A DNA stretch of 64,000 bases from Catonella massiliensis (lineage in GTDB: Bacteria; Bacillota; Clostridia; Lachnospirales; Lachnospiraceae): contig NZ_JAEPRJ010000001.1 in assembly GCF_016651435.1 (NCBI RefSeq), forward strand, positions 3,055,401 to 3,119,400, given 5' to 3'. The notes beneath the pieces were generated by a model. The model searched no databases, was not told where the DNA came from, and saw only the letters and a list, made by a program, of their open reading frames with translations. Positions 25,754-35,100 of this stretch are shown here, piece by piece. A program made the position numbers and the translations under genes. The first letter of the stretch is position 1; every line of letters starts with the position of its first letter.

Positions 25754-25819
25754 ATATTGAAATATAACTTTCTGAGTATATAATAGCAACAAATTTTAAG
25801 TTGATGGGGGATAATCAAG

Positions 25820-26134
25820 GTGAATGAATTTAATGAATATGTTCGTAATAGTTTTTCTGAATCTGGCGATATTGTCATAAAAGCTATGATGGGCGGATAC
25901 CTTGTATATTTTAATGGTAAGCTGATAGGTGACATTTGCAATAATGAACTGTTTTTAAAGAGAACGCTGACATCGGACAGACTGCTTGCAGATTCCGAGC
26001 TGCGTTATCCGTATGAAGGTTCAAAGACCTTGATGCATGTATTTGATAATTTTGATGATAAGGCTCTAATTCTGGAACTTCTGGATGGTATGTATGCTGA
26101 ACTTCCGGAAAAGAAACCCAAGAAAGCTAAATGA
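25820..26134 (+). CDS. TfoX/Sxy N-terminal domain protein
   Basis: 104 aa starting at GTG, with GGGGG upstream. FNEYVRNSFSESGDIVIKAMMGGYLVYFNGKLIG and the later ICNNELFLKRT resemble the N-terminal TfoX domain, found alone in many Firmicutes. In Proteobacteria the full-length Sxy regulates competence; for stand-alone domains the role is unknown. The lysine-rich tail KKPKKAK may bind nucleic acid. Follows toxin-antitoxin copy 2 by about 65 bases. Confidence 0.75.
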   Translation: MNEFNEYVRNSFSESGDIVIKAMMGGYLVYFNGKLIGDICNNELFLKRTLTSDRLLADSELRYPYEGSKTLMHVFDNFDDKALILELLDGMYAELPEKKPKKAK

Positions 26135-26263
26135 GCCTGATAACTCCCAGTTTATCATCTTACTCAATCCCACTTTATCCGGAACTTAAGGACTTAGATA
26201 GTATGATATCTGATAACTCGCAAGTTACTCAACCAAAGATAACCACATTTTCATATAACTTTA

Positions 26264-26427
26264 TAGCAGGTGGCAAAGCAAAATGCCGCCTGTTTTTTCT
26301 GTATTAAGCCTTATCAAACGTATCTTTATTTGGTAAAATAAAAGCATTAGTTCATACCTTATAACGATAACCCTAAATTTGAAACCCCTTTAACGATACT
26401 ACCGTTAAAAGGTGAGTAGGCAAAACC
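26264..26427 (+). repeat. Terminator-linked ~160-bp direct repeat, copy B
   Basis: Second copy of 20943-21103. It begins with a good terminator and shares TTCATACCTTATAACGATAA and TTTAACGATACTACCGTTAA with copy A. Here it leads directly into the phosphatase gene. The 337-base gap 26135-26471 contains this repeat and, before it, AT-rich DNA partly similar to 23393-23432. Confidence 0.7.
26267..26298 (+). terminator. Rho-independent terminator at the head of repeat B
   Basis: CAGGTGGCA pairs with TGCCGCCTG (one wobble) around an 8-base A-rich loop, followed by TTTTTT. Confidence 0.8.
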
Positions 26428-26471
26428 TTGCAAATTAAGGCAATTCACTGCATTTTAGGAGGAAAAATTTA

Positions 26472-26930
26472 ATGACAAAAATACTTTTTATCTGCCATGG
26501 CAACATCTGCCGCAGCACCATGGCGCACTTTGTATTCCAAGATATGATTAACAAAGCAGGCCTTGCAGACGAGTTCCTCATTGATTCCAAGGCCACCAGT
26601 ACGGAGGCACTTGGAGAATCCACTCACTATGGGACAGTGAAAAAGCTTAGAGAAGTGGGGGTGCCTGTTCTGCCACATACCTCTACCCAGATAACCAAGA
26701 AAGATTACAGGGATTTTGACTACATTATCGCTATGGATACAAACAACCTTAGAAATCTGGATAGAATTCTAAGTGGTGATCCGAAAAAGAAGATAAGAAA
26801 GCTTCTCTCTTTTGCAGGAAAAGATGGTGATATAGCAGATCCTTGGTATACCGGAGACTTTGACGCTACGTATAGAGACGTACTTGAAGGCTGTGAAGGA
26901 CTATTAAAAGAATTAACAACAAAGCATTAG
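26472..26930 (+). CDS. Low-molecular-weight protein-tyrosine phosphatase
   Basis: 152-residue cytoplasmic phosphatase. The P-loop ICHGNICRS (Cys8, Arg14) sits at the N-terminus as usual, and the general-acid loop IADPWYTGDF near residue 120 completes the active site. Removes phosphate from tyrosine, often in capsule/exopolysaccharide control or stress response; no cognate kinase gene is nearby. GGAGG precedes the ATG. The sequence returns to chromosome-like composition from here. Confidence 0.93.
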   Translation: MTKILFICHGNICRSTMAHFVFQDMINKAGLADEFLIDSKATSTEALGESTHYGTVKKLREVGVPVLPHTSTQITKKDYRDFDYIIAMDTNNLRNLDRILSGDPKKKIRKLLSFAGKDGDIADPWYTGDFDATYRDVLEGCEGLLKELTTKH

Positions 26931-27010
26931 TAAAATAATTCCTGCTCAAAACTACAAGACCAGCCTCAGCTCTTTGCTTACTGACATTATTTTAAATCCG
27001 GAGGAAATTC

Positions 27011-28177
27011 ATGTCTTCACTACTTTTAGCAGTCATCTATCTCATTTTCATAAGCCTGGGGCTGCCTGACTCTCTCCTTGGTTCAGGCTGGCCTAAGATG
27101 CAGGCTGTGTTTTCGGTGCCATCATCTTATGCGGGTTATGTGTCGATGACTATATCATTTATGACAATCATCTCAGCACTTCTAAGTCCTCGTATGATAA
27201 AGCACTTCCATACAAAATGGATTACGATAGTGTCAATAGGGCTTACTATAGCCGGGCTTTTAGGATTTTCAATGTGTAGCCGGTACTGGATGCTGTTTAT
27301 ATTTGCTGTTCCTTATGGACTTGGAGCAGGAGCTATAGATGCTTCGGTAAACCACTATGTGGCAAATAATTATTCAGGCTCGGTTATGAACTTTCTGCAC
27401 TGCTTTTACGGTGTAGGAGCGGTGATAAGCCCGTATATTATGGCACTCGCACTTAAATACGCAAGATGGAATGAGGGCTACAGTTGGACATCCTATATCC
27501 AGATGTTTATTCTTTTCGTGTGCATTATTTCCCTTCCTTTGTGGAAAACTAATGGAAAAGAAGAGGAAGAAGACCACAGTGACAGTGTTGGAATTAAAGA
27601 AGCGCTTAAGGTGCCTGCGGTTATTTTCACTTTGATTGCTTTCTACGCTTACTGCGCGGGAGAGACCACCTGTTTCCTTTGGACTCCGAGCTATTTTGCA
27701 GGTACAAAGAGTGGGCTTAGTGCTGAAACCATCGCTTCGTTTGGCTCGCTTGTCTTTGGCGGACTTATGCTTGGAAGGCTGATTTCAGGATTTATTTCAA
27801 ATAAACTGGGAGACAGAAGGCTTATACGCATAGGCATTTTCGTGGAATTATTAGGAATAATAATGGTATTTTTACCTGTGGAAAGTTATATGGTGGCAGC
27901 AGCAGGCTTTGTTGTCATTGGAACCGGTATGGGGCCTGTCTATCCTGCCATCCAGCACATGGCACCTGCCAATTTTGGGAAGAAATACAGTGCAGCTGTT
28001 ATAGGGCTTCAGATGGCAGCAGCCTATGTCGGAAGTACCTTTATGCCTATGATATTCGGACTTCTTCAGCAGAAAATCGGCATAGCCATTATGCCTACAT
28101 ATCTCTTGATTTTTGCCATTATCAACTTCGGAATGCTTGAGTTAACCTATAGTAAAATAAAGGTAAAACCAGCCTAA
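27011..28177 (+). CDS. Major facilitator superfamily transporter
   Basis: 388 aa with about twelve membrane helices split by a charged cytoplasmic loop (KTNGKEEEEDHSDSV near residue 185). PYGLGAGAIDASVNHYVA and NFLHCFYGVGAVISPYI are reminiscent of the sugar-type (FucP/YfkF-like) MFS branch. GGAGG precedes the ATG. Neighbouring sulfatase and glycosidase genes make a sugar substrate reasonable, but nothing in the sequence proves it. Confidence 0.85.
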   Translation: MSSLLLAVIYLIFISLGLPDSLLGSGWPKMQAVFSVPSSYAGYVSMTISFMTIISALLSPRMIKHFHTKWITIVSIGLTIAGLLGFSMCSRYWMLFIFAVPYGLGAGAIDASVNHYVANNYSGSVMNFLHCFYGVGAVISPYIMALALKYARWNEGYSWTSYIQMFILFVCIISLPLWKTNGKEEEEDHSDSVGIKEALKVPAVIFTLIAFYAYCAGETTCFLWTPSYFAGTKSGLSAETIASFGSLVFGGLMLGRLISGFISNKLGDRRLIRIGIFVELLGIIMVFLPVESYMVAAAGFVVIGTGMGPVYPAIQHMAPANFGKKYSAAVIGLQMAAAYVGSTFMPMIFGLLQQKIGIAIMPTYLLIFAIINFGMLELTYSKIKVKPA

Positions 28178-28201
28178 ACCCACACCATTTAACATAATCT
28201 C

Positions 28202-28230
28202 TTGACAGTCACATGGCTTAATAATACAAT
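28202..28230 (+). promoter_or_regulatory. Strong sigma-A promoter of the sulfatase gene
   Basis: Perfect TTGACA (28202-28207), 17 bases, TACAAT (28225-28230). Confidence 0.8.
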
Positions 28231-28353
28231 GTCTGAAGATAAATAATTTGACGAAAGTTAAAGTTTAGCAAAAGTATTTAATGCTAAATCTAACCGGGCA
28301 TAGTTATTATTAAAGACATGCGTCATAGAGATTTTTATTTTTCGGAGGTAATT

Positions 28354-29715
28354 ATGGAAAAGCCAAATATAATATTCATGTTTTCAGACCAGCAGAGAGC
28401 TGATACTATGGGCTGTTATGGACAGGAGCTTGATATAAGCCCTAACCTTGACAGGCTTGCGGATGAGGGAGTACTTTTTAGAGATGCATTTACGGCACAG
28501 CCGGTATGCGGGCCTTGCAGAGCAATATTTCAAAGTGGCAAATATCCTACGGAAATAGGCTGCTACAGAAACGGACAGTCCCTCCCAAGAGACATCAAAA
28601 CTCTCGCTAACTATATGGAAGAGGCAGGATATGAAAATGCTTATGTAGGAAAATGGCACCTGGCAAGTGATAGGGCAAGCTACAGCGTGCCTGCAAATCC
28701 TGACTATGAGACACATGCGATACCTAAGGAGAGAAGAGGCGGATATAACGGCTTCTGGAGGGTGTCTGATGTGCTTGAAGCGACCTCCCATGGCTATGAC
28801 GGCTATGTATTTGATGAAAATATGAATAGGATTGACTTTAAGGGCTATCGAGTTGACAGGATTAATGATTTTGCACTTGAATTTCTTGATAAATATGATG
28901 GTAAAAAGCCGTTTTTCCTTACTGTTTCACACATTGAGCCACATCATCAAAATGACAGGGCTGACTATGAGGGGCCAGACGGCTCTAAGGAGAGGTTTAA
29001 GGATTGTAAGCTGCCTAAGGACTTAGAGGTGCTTGGCGGTGATGCAAAGCAGATGTATCCTGATTATTTGGGTTGCTGCAAGAGCTTAGACGATAATTTT
29101 GGAAAATTAGTTGATAAGCTAAAAGAAAAAGGCTTATATGACAACACGATAATAATATATTCCTCAGACCACGGCTCTCATTTTAAGACAAGAAACAGAG
29201 AGACTTACTTAAAGGGCTCTGATGACTACAAGAGAACCTGCCACAGCTCTGCACTTAAGGTACCTCTAATAATCGCAGGCGGCGCATTTAAGGGGGGGAA
29301 GGTAGTCCGGGAGGTTGTTTCTACCTGCTCTCTACCAAAGACAATCCTGGCTATGGCTGGAGTTGATGTGGGAGATAATATGATAGGTGAAAACCTTGAA
29401 ACCCTTATAGATAAGCCAATAGACGAGGACAAGTTCGTATATGCACAGATTAGTGAAAGCAGACTTGGAAGATGTATAAGAAGCAAAGACTATCTTTACA
29501 GCGCATTTGCACCTGAAAGTAACGGCTGGGATGAGGATAGGAGCGATGTCTACGAGGAAGAGTTCTTCTACGATTTACGTAAGGACCCTTATGAATTAAA
29601 CAACCTCGTAAATGACAAATCTACTCTGGAGATAAGAAAGAAGCTTGCGAAAAAGCTGATAGAGAAGATAGAGGCAGCAGGCGAGGGAAAGGTAGAGATA
29701 ATAATTAAAGAATAA
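28354..29715 (+). CDS. Sulfatase (formylglycine-dependent, Cys type)
   Basis: Hydrolyses sulfate esters, probably on sugars. The start 28354 follows GGAGG (28344-28348), giving 453 aa. PNIIFMFSDQQRADTMGCYG supplies the first metal-binding aspartate. The sulfatase signature reads C52-G-P-C-R with Cys52 as the residue converted to formylglycine, followed by GKYPTEIG; later KWHLA and SDHGSH add metal and substrate ligands. There is no signal peptide, so it acts inside the cell, on imported oligosaccharides. The matching maturase follows 210 bases downstream. Confidence 0.92.
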   Translation: MEKPNIIFMFSDQQRADTMGCYGQELDISPNLDRLADEGVLFRDAFTAQPVCGPCRAIFQSGKYPTEIGCYRNGQSLPRDIKTLANYMEEAGYENAYVGKWHLASDRASYSVPANPDYETHAIPKERRGGYNGFWRVSDVLEATSHGYDGYVFDENMNRIDFKGYRVDRINDFALEFLDKYDGKKPFFLTVSHIEPHHQNDRADYEGPDGSKERFKDCKLPKDLEVLGGDAKQMYPDYLGCCKSLDDNFGKLVDKLKEKGLYDNTIIIYSSDHGSHFKTRNRETYLKGSDDYKRTCHSSALKVPLIIAGGAFKGGKVVREVVSTCSLPKTILAMAGVDVGDNMIGENLETLIDKPIDEDKFVYAQISESRLGRCIRSKDYLYSAFAPESNGWDEDRSDVYEEEFFYDLRKDPYELNNLVNDKSTLEIRKKLAKKLIEKIEAAGEGKVEIIIKE

Positions 29716-29719
29716 TTTT

Positions 29720-29768
29720 AAGGACTAGTATTCTAAAGTGTAAGGCATAGGATATTAGTCCTTTTTTT
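29720..29768 (+). terminator. Rho-independent terminator after the sulfatase
   Basis: AAGGACTA and TAGTCCTT form the stem, followed by a run of T. The loop is long (28 bases). Confidence 0.7.
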
Positions 29769-29924
29769 CTACGAGGATATTATGCGTCAAAAGATAATTG
29801 AAATAATGGATGTAAATACTTATAATGGGAATGGAATAAATCATAAAGGTGTCAAAAGATGATAAATTCATTTGACATTTATATTGATAGATAGTTTTTT
29901 AAGAGATATAGACAGGAGAATTAA

Positions 29925-31022
29925 ATGCCCGCTATCAGTGTACTTATAAAACCCGCTTCGGGGCTTTGCAATATGCATTGTGACTACTGCTTTTACAAGG
30001 ATGAGATGGAGAACCGCACCGATGCCTCCTTTGGCTTTATGACTGAGGAAACACTTAAAAATGTGATAAGGAAGACATTACTTAGAGCTGAAGGGGTGGC
30101 AAGCTATGCATTTCAAGGTGGTGAGCCCTCTCTTCGTGGGCTTGATTTTTTTAAGAAGGCAGTAGAGTTTCAAAAACAGTACAATAAAAACAATGTGAGG
30201 GTGAACAATGCATTTCAGACAAATGGCACCCTCATTGATGAGGCTTGGTGTGCTTTCTTTAAGGAAAACAATTTTCTTGTCGGACTTTCCATTGACGGAA
30301 ATAGATGTACCCACGACAAATACAGGCATTTGAATGGGAAATCAGCCTATGATAAGGCTTATGAAACTGCCAAACTATTTGATAAATTTGGAGTGGAATA
30401 CAACATATTAACTGTTGTTACTGCAGATGTGGCAAAGAACATTGAAGAAATATACAGGGATTATGCCGAAAAAGGCTTTAAGTACCAGCAGTATATTCCC
30501 TGCCTTGAGGCATTTACAGAGGACAAAAAAGAAGGAGAATTCGCACTTACCCCTGAAGTTTACGGCGAATTTCTCATAAAACTCTTTGATCTTTGGTTTG
30601 AGGACTGGAAAAAGGGAAGACAGCCCTACATAAGAAGCTTTGAAAACTATGTAGGGATATTGATGGGCTACATGCCTGAGGCCTGCGAACAGCGTGGAGT
30701 CTGCGGCATTCAAAATACGGTTGAGGCTGATGGAAGTGTTTATCCGTGCGACTTCTATGCCCTTGATGAGTACAAATTGGGCAATTTTAATACGGATAAC
30801 CTCGATGTAATAAATGAAAACAGGCTTAAGAGTAAATTCATAGAACGCTCCATCCCTCTTCCTGAGTCCTGTAAAGTCTGTCCATACATCCAAGTTTGCA
30901 GAGGAGGATGTATGAGAAACAGGGTGAAGAACGAATTTACAGGGGATTATGAAAACAGGTTTTGCTTAAGCTATAAGATGTTTTTTGATAAATGTCTTGA
31001 TAGGATGTGGGAGATAGTGTAG
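29925..31022 (+). CDS. Anaerobic sulfatase-maturating enzyme (radical SAM)
   Basis: Converts the active-site Cys of sulfatases to formylglycine without oxygen. 365 aa. The radical-SAM cluster is CNMHCDYC (Cys15, 19, 22), preceded by SVLIKPASGL typical of anSME. FQGGEP binds SAM. The C-terminal SPASM domain shows the auxiliary-cluster cysteines (RGVCGIQNTVEADGSVYPCD; CKVCPYIQVCRGGC). Start has GGAGA. The Cys-type sulfatase next door is the obvious client. Expected to be cytoplasmic. Confidence 0.94.
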   Translation: MPAISVLIKPASGLCNMHCDYCFYKDEMENRTDASFGFMTEETLKNVIRKTLLRAEGVASYAFQGGEPSLRGLDFFKKAVEFQKQYNKNNVRVNNAFQTNGTLIDEAWCAFFKENNFLVGLSIDGNRCTHDKYRHLNGKSAYDKAYETAKLFDKFGVEYNILTVVTADVAKNIEEIYRDYAEKGFKYQQYIPCLEAFTEDKKEGEFALTPEVYGEFLIKLFDLWFEDWKKGRQPYIRSFENYVGILMGYMPEACEQRGVCGIQNTVEADGSVYPCDFYALDEYKLGNFNTDNLDVINENRLKSKFIERSIPLPESCKVCPYIQVCRGGCMRNRVKNEFTGDYENRFCLSYKMFFDKCLDRMWEIV

Positions 31023-31053
31023 AGGTTATAAACAATCACCTAAGGAGGTCATA

Positions 31054-33588
31054 ATGCAAAAAAGAACAAGAAAGTACAGTGGTGTAAGGAGTGCAGAAGT
31101 AACAAGCCGTGAAATAAAGCATAGAGAAATAGCCAGATATGCTGCTACACAAGGGTTTGTGCTTCTAAAAAATGATGGGTTACTGCCACTAACAAGTGAT
31201 GCAAGGGTATTTTTAGCCGGTACGGGAGCGGTTCACGCCATAAAGGGTGGAACAGGCTCAGGTGACGTTAATGAAAGAGAAGTAGTAAGTATTCTGACAG
31301 GATTTAAGAATGCGGGACTCACAGTTGTAAATGAAGAGGCTATCCTCTCTTCTACCACGGATTATGAGGATGCACAGGCTGAATATGTAGAAAAAATATT
31401 TAACAATATGTCAAATATATCAAGCCAGGATTTCTTTGAACTTTTTATGCGTGAGAAAAGACGTGATTTTAAGAGGGTTCCTATAGATGAAGAAGCAGTA
31501 AAGGCTTCTGATGCCGCCTTCTATGTAGTTAGCAGGGTTGCGGGTGAAGGAAAGGACAGAGTCTTAGAGAAAGGCGATTATTACCTAAGCGACATAGAAA
31601 AAGAAGAGCTTAACAAACTGGGAAAATACACTGATAACATAGTGGTTCTAATCAATGCAGGAGGCCCTGTTGACCTAAGTGATATATTAAGCAACAAGAG
31701 CGTAAAGGCTATAATGAATATATCACAGCCGGGTATGGAGCTAGGCAATGCTGTGGCTGATGTAGTAATAGGCAAGGAAACTCCTTGTGGAAAGCTGTCT
31801 GCTACCTGGGCTCTTCTTTATGGGGATTATCCAAATGCATCGACATTTAGCCATAATAATGGAGATGTTGAAAATGAGAGATATACTGAAGGCATCTATG
31901 TTGGCTACAGATATTTTGACAGCTTTAACGTAAAACCTGCATTTCCTTTTGGTTTCGGTCTTTCTTATACAGACTTTGAGATTTCTGATGTGAAGATATC
32001 AGCAAGCAGCGGAGAAATCACAGTAGAGTCTAAAGTCACCAATATCGGTAACAAATATAGTGGACGTGAGGTGGTACAGGTCTACGCTGCCTGCCCTCAG
32101 ACAGGTATTAAAAAAGAATTTAAGAGGCTTGTCGGATTTAAGAAAACGAGAGAGCTTAAGCCCGGTGAAAGCGAAGCCTTAAAGGTGACTATATCCTCTA
32201 AAGCGCTTGCTTCCTTTGATGAAGAGAAGAGCCACTGGATGCTTGAAAATGGGGAATACGGTATATTTGTGGGCAATTCTTCTGACAAAGCAGAAATAGC
32301 GGGAATGGTATCAGTTAAAGAAGATTATGTAATAGAAAAGGTTGAGCATATTCTTCCGCTTCAGGAGAAACTTGAAGAAATAGTAAGGCCTGATAGTGTG
32401 ATAAGTGAGCTTACAAAGAAATGGAAGGAAGAAGCAGAAAATAAGGGGATTAAAGCCATCACCTTTGTTCCCGTTACAGAAGAAAGAGCAAAGAAGGGGC
32501 GTAGTGACCTTGACCTTATTTCTAAGGATTTGGCAGCAAAGCTCTCAGATGAGGAGCTTACAGCTCTTTTAATGGGAGAAATAAGCAAGGGACAGGACAA
32601 CATAAAGGATAATGAGCTGATTGAAACAGGTATCTGTGTTCCTGGAGCAGCAGGGGAGACAACCTGTGCGCTTGAAGAAAAGTATGGTATTCCAGGAATA
32701 TCGATGGCAGATGGTCCTGCCGGCTTAAGAGTGCTTAGAAGCTACGATGTGGACAGAAAGACCGGGAAAATATATGGAGTGGGGCTTATAGGAAGCCTTG
32801 AAGGCGGCCTTTTTAGGAGGGACTATAAGAATGAGGATGTAGACAAGTACTATATGTACGCGACTGCTATTCCTATAGGCACTCATCTTGCACAGACCTT
32901 TGACCTTGAATTGGTTAGAAATCTCGGCAAGCTTGTAGCGGATGAAATGACTGAGTTTGGTATTGCCTGGTGGCTGGCTCCGGGACTTAATATTCACAGA
33001 AATCCTCTTTGTGGAAGAAACTTTGAGTATTATTCAGAAGATCCGCTGCTTTCAGGGGAGATGGCAGCTGCCATTACACTTGGAGTACAGTCCATTCCGG
33101 GTGTGGGTACTACTATCAAGCATTTTGCCTGCAACAATCAAGAAGACAATAGAATGAGCTCGAACAGCATAGTATCTGAAAGAGCTTTAAGAGAGATATA
33201 TCTCCGAGGGTTTGAAATAGCCATTAAAACAGCCCAGCCAATGTGCATTATGACCTCCTATAACCTCATCAACAGCATACATACAGCAAACAGCTATGAC
33301 CTTTGTACGATAGTAGCAAGAAATGAGTGGGGATTTGAAGGAATAATAATGACAGACTGGACTACGACAACTGCGGGCGGAAGCAAGTCATCTGCTTGCG
33401 CTATAGCAGGAAATGATCTTATAATGCCTGCAAATCAGATAGACATTGACAACATAATGGCTGCACTTAAGGACGGTTCTCTTCCAAGAAGCATAGCAAG
33501 AGCCTGTGCAGCAAGACTTATAAAGGTTATCTTCCAGACTATAGGAATGGAGGATATAGAGGCTTATAATAAACAGTTTGGATTTTAG
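31054..33588 (+). CDS. Glycoside hydrolase family 3 with permuted domain order
   Basis: 844 aa, probably a cytoplasmic beta-glucosidase or related exo-enzyme. The domain order is swapped relative to the common form. The GH3 C-domain comes first (about 25-260, with GQ-like FVLLKNDGLLPL and GKLSATWA), then a fibronectin III-like module (about 300-405). The TIM-barrel domain comes last (about 530-830) with GPAGLR, KHFACNNQE and the nucleophile Asp768 in IIMTDW. Permuted GH3 enzymes are known from rumen clostridia. No signal peptide. AAGGAGG precedes the start; only 12 bases separate it from the regulator gene. Confidence 0.92.
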   Translation: MQKRTRKYSGVRSAEVTSREIKHREIARYAATQGFVLLKNDGLLPLTSDARVFLAGTGAVHAIKGGTGSGDVNEREVVSILTGFKNAGLTVVNEEAILSSTTDYEDAQAEYVEKIFNNMSNISSQDFFELFMREKRRDFKRVPIDEEAVKASDAAFYVVSRVAGEGKDRVLEKGDYYLSDIEKEELNKLGKYTDNIVVLINAGGPVDLSDILSNKSVKAIMNISQPGMELGNAVADVVIGKETPCGKLSATWALLYGDYPNASTFSHNNGDVENERYTEGIYVGYRYFDSFNVKPAFPFGFGLSYTDFEISDVKISASSGEITVESKVTNIGNKYSGREVVQVYAACPQTGIKKEFKRLVGFKKTRELKPGESEALKVTISSKALASFDEEKSHWMLENGEYGIFVGNSSDKAEIAGMVSVKEDYVIEKVEHILPLQEKLEEIVRPDSVISELTKKWKEEAENKGIKAITFVPVTEERAKKGRSDLDLISKDLAAKLSDEELTALLMGEISKGQDNIKDNELIETGICVPGAAGETTCALEEKYGIPGISMADGPAGLRVLRSYDVDRKTGKIYGVGLIGSLEGGLFRRDYKNEDVDKYYMYATAIPIGTHLAQTFDLELVRNLGKLVADEMTEFGIAWWLAPGLNIHRNPLCGRNFEYYSEDPLLSGEMAAAITLGVQSIPGVGTTIKHFACNNQEDNRMSSNSIVSERALREIYLRGFEIAIKTAQPMCIMTSYNLINSIHTANSYDLCTIVARNEWGFEGIIMTDWTTTTAGGSKSSACAIAGNDLIMPANQIDIDNIMAALKDGSLPRSIARACAARLIKVIFQTIGMEDIEAYNKQFGF

Positions 33589-33600
33589 AATGGATAAAAG

Positions 33601-35100
33601 ATGATTAGACTACAGGTTGTTGAAGACGAAGCTCCGATAAGGAACGGAATCATAAGACATGTTCCCTTTGCGGAGCTTGGTGTAGATGAAGTAAGAAGTG
33701 CCTCCAGTGCTGAAGAAGCACTGGAGATTATGAGCGAATATAAGCCTGATATCATTATTTCAGACATAAGAATGCCTGGGATGGGAGGTATTGAGCTTTG
33801 CAAGACTTATAAAAATAAGGCAAAGGACTGCCAAATCATTTTTATAAGCGGATTTTCGGATAAGGAATATCTGACTACCGCAATCTCTTTGGGTGCAGTT
33901 AACTATATTGAAAAGCCTATTGACATTGAAGAGTTAAAAAAGTCGATTAAAAAGGCTGTAGATGCTGTAGTTAAGATAAACAGACAGCATAAGAACCTTT
34001 TACATAGTGTGCTTACACTTCCGGAAGAAGCCATAAAGGATTCTTTGCATCAAAACGGGGAGGCGGAAGGCATTTTTACTCCAATTTTATTTACAGCTAA
34101 GGAAGGTATTGTAAGCCTTAGCTCAGTAGCTAAAGGCCTTACAGAGCTGTTATCAGAAGGAACAGCTAAGGAGTACACTTCCCTCACGGACTCTCTTGGA
34201 GGCAATATTTACCTCATTCTTCTTAAGAGCAATGAGAGTTTAGATGATATTAACGCCAAGATGATTGGTGAAAAGTTACTCTCGGTCAGAAAAAATGATG
34301 AGCAATGGTTTGTTGCTCTTGGCAGTGAGATGAAAGGCTTTGCCTGCCCTGAACCTGAAGAATTAAAAAAAGAAATTGCGAGATTAAAGAAGCAGCTTAA
34401 TTCACTTTCATATCTTGGCTGGAATAAAATATCCACAAAGAAAGATGAGGCTGTTGATAAATATGTGAGTTTATCAGATGTGGAGCTTGCAGACTTTCAA
34501 AAGATGATAAATGCTGGTGAGACTGAGAGTATGCTAAAGCAGGTAAACTACTGGTGTAACAAGCTGATACAGGACAGGGCCGCCATGAATCTGTCGGTAA
34601 AGAATAGCTTTTATACCCTGCATAATATGATTGAAAAGCATTATGGAAGCAAAACGGAAGATACTATTTATGAAGGCAGTTATGTATTTATAGAAGAAGC
34701 AAAGTCGGTAGAGGAAATCTGTGATTATATATGCAGTTACATTAAGGAAATTAAGACAGTAAAGCAAAATGTCTCAAGTAATTATATTATTAAAGAAGTT
34801 TGCAACTATATAAACAGCCACATATCAAAAACTGACTTATCAATAGTTGAGCTTTCTGAGGTTGCCTGCCTTGCGCCTACCTATCTGAGCGCACTCTTTC
34901 GCAAAAAGACAGGTAACACAATAAGCTCTTATATCCAGGAAATGAGACTAAATAAGGCATGTGAGTTGTTAAAGAATCCTGCTTATAAGCAGTATGAGGT
35001 TGCTGAAATGGTAGGCTATGATGATGCCAAGTATTTTGCCAAAGCATTTAAGAAGAAGATGGGACTAACACCATCAGAATATAGGGATAATATGCCATGA
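33601..35100 (+). CDS. Response regulator, YesN-type (REC + AraC DNA-binding)
   Basis: 499 aa. The receiver domain (1-120) has acidic VVEDE, phosphorylated Asp55 in IIISDIRMPG and the conserved lysine in NYIEKP. A long middle region of unknown role follows. The C-terminal AraC helix-turn-helix pair spans about 395-495 (LSIVELSEVACLAPTYLSAL; YEVAEMVGYDDAKYFAKAFK). Its last four bases overlap the kinase start. It presumably switches on the sugar transporter and hydrolase genes downstream when the kinase senses sugar outside. Confidence 0.93.
   Translation: MIRLQVVEDEAPIRNGIIRHVPFAELGVDEVRSASSAEEALEIMSEYKPDIIISDIRMPGMGGIELCKTYKNKAKDCQIIFISGFSDKEYLTTAISLGAVNYIEKPIDIEELKKSIKKAVDAVVKINRQHKNLLHSVLTLPEEAIKDSLHQNGEAEGIFTPILFTAKEGIVSLSSVAKGLTELLSEGTAKEYTSLTDSLGGNIYLILLKSNESLDDINAKMIGEKLLSVRKNDEQWFVALGSEMKGFACPEPEELKKEIARLKKQLNSLSYLGWNKISTKKDEAVDKYVSLSDVELADFQKMINAGETESMLKQVNYWCNKLIQDRAAMNLSVKNSFYTLHNMIEKHYGSKTEDTIYEGSYVFIEEAKSVEEICDYICSYIKEIKTVKQNVSSNYIIKEVCNYINSHISKTDLSIVELSEVACLAPTYLSALFRKKTGNTISSYIQEMRLNKACELLKNPAYKQYEVAEMVGYDDAKYFAKAFKKKMGLTPSEYRDNMP

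Larger units (their letters stand above)
25088..25796 (+). repeat. 0.7-kb duplicated toxin-antitoxin segment, copy 2
   Basis: Second copy of 21791-22499, same orientation, 3.3 kb apart. Divergence is concentrated at the antitoxin C-terminus and toxin N-terminus, the parts that contact each other. Confidence 0.9.
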
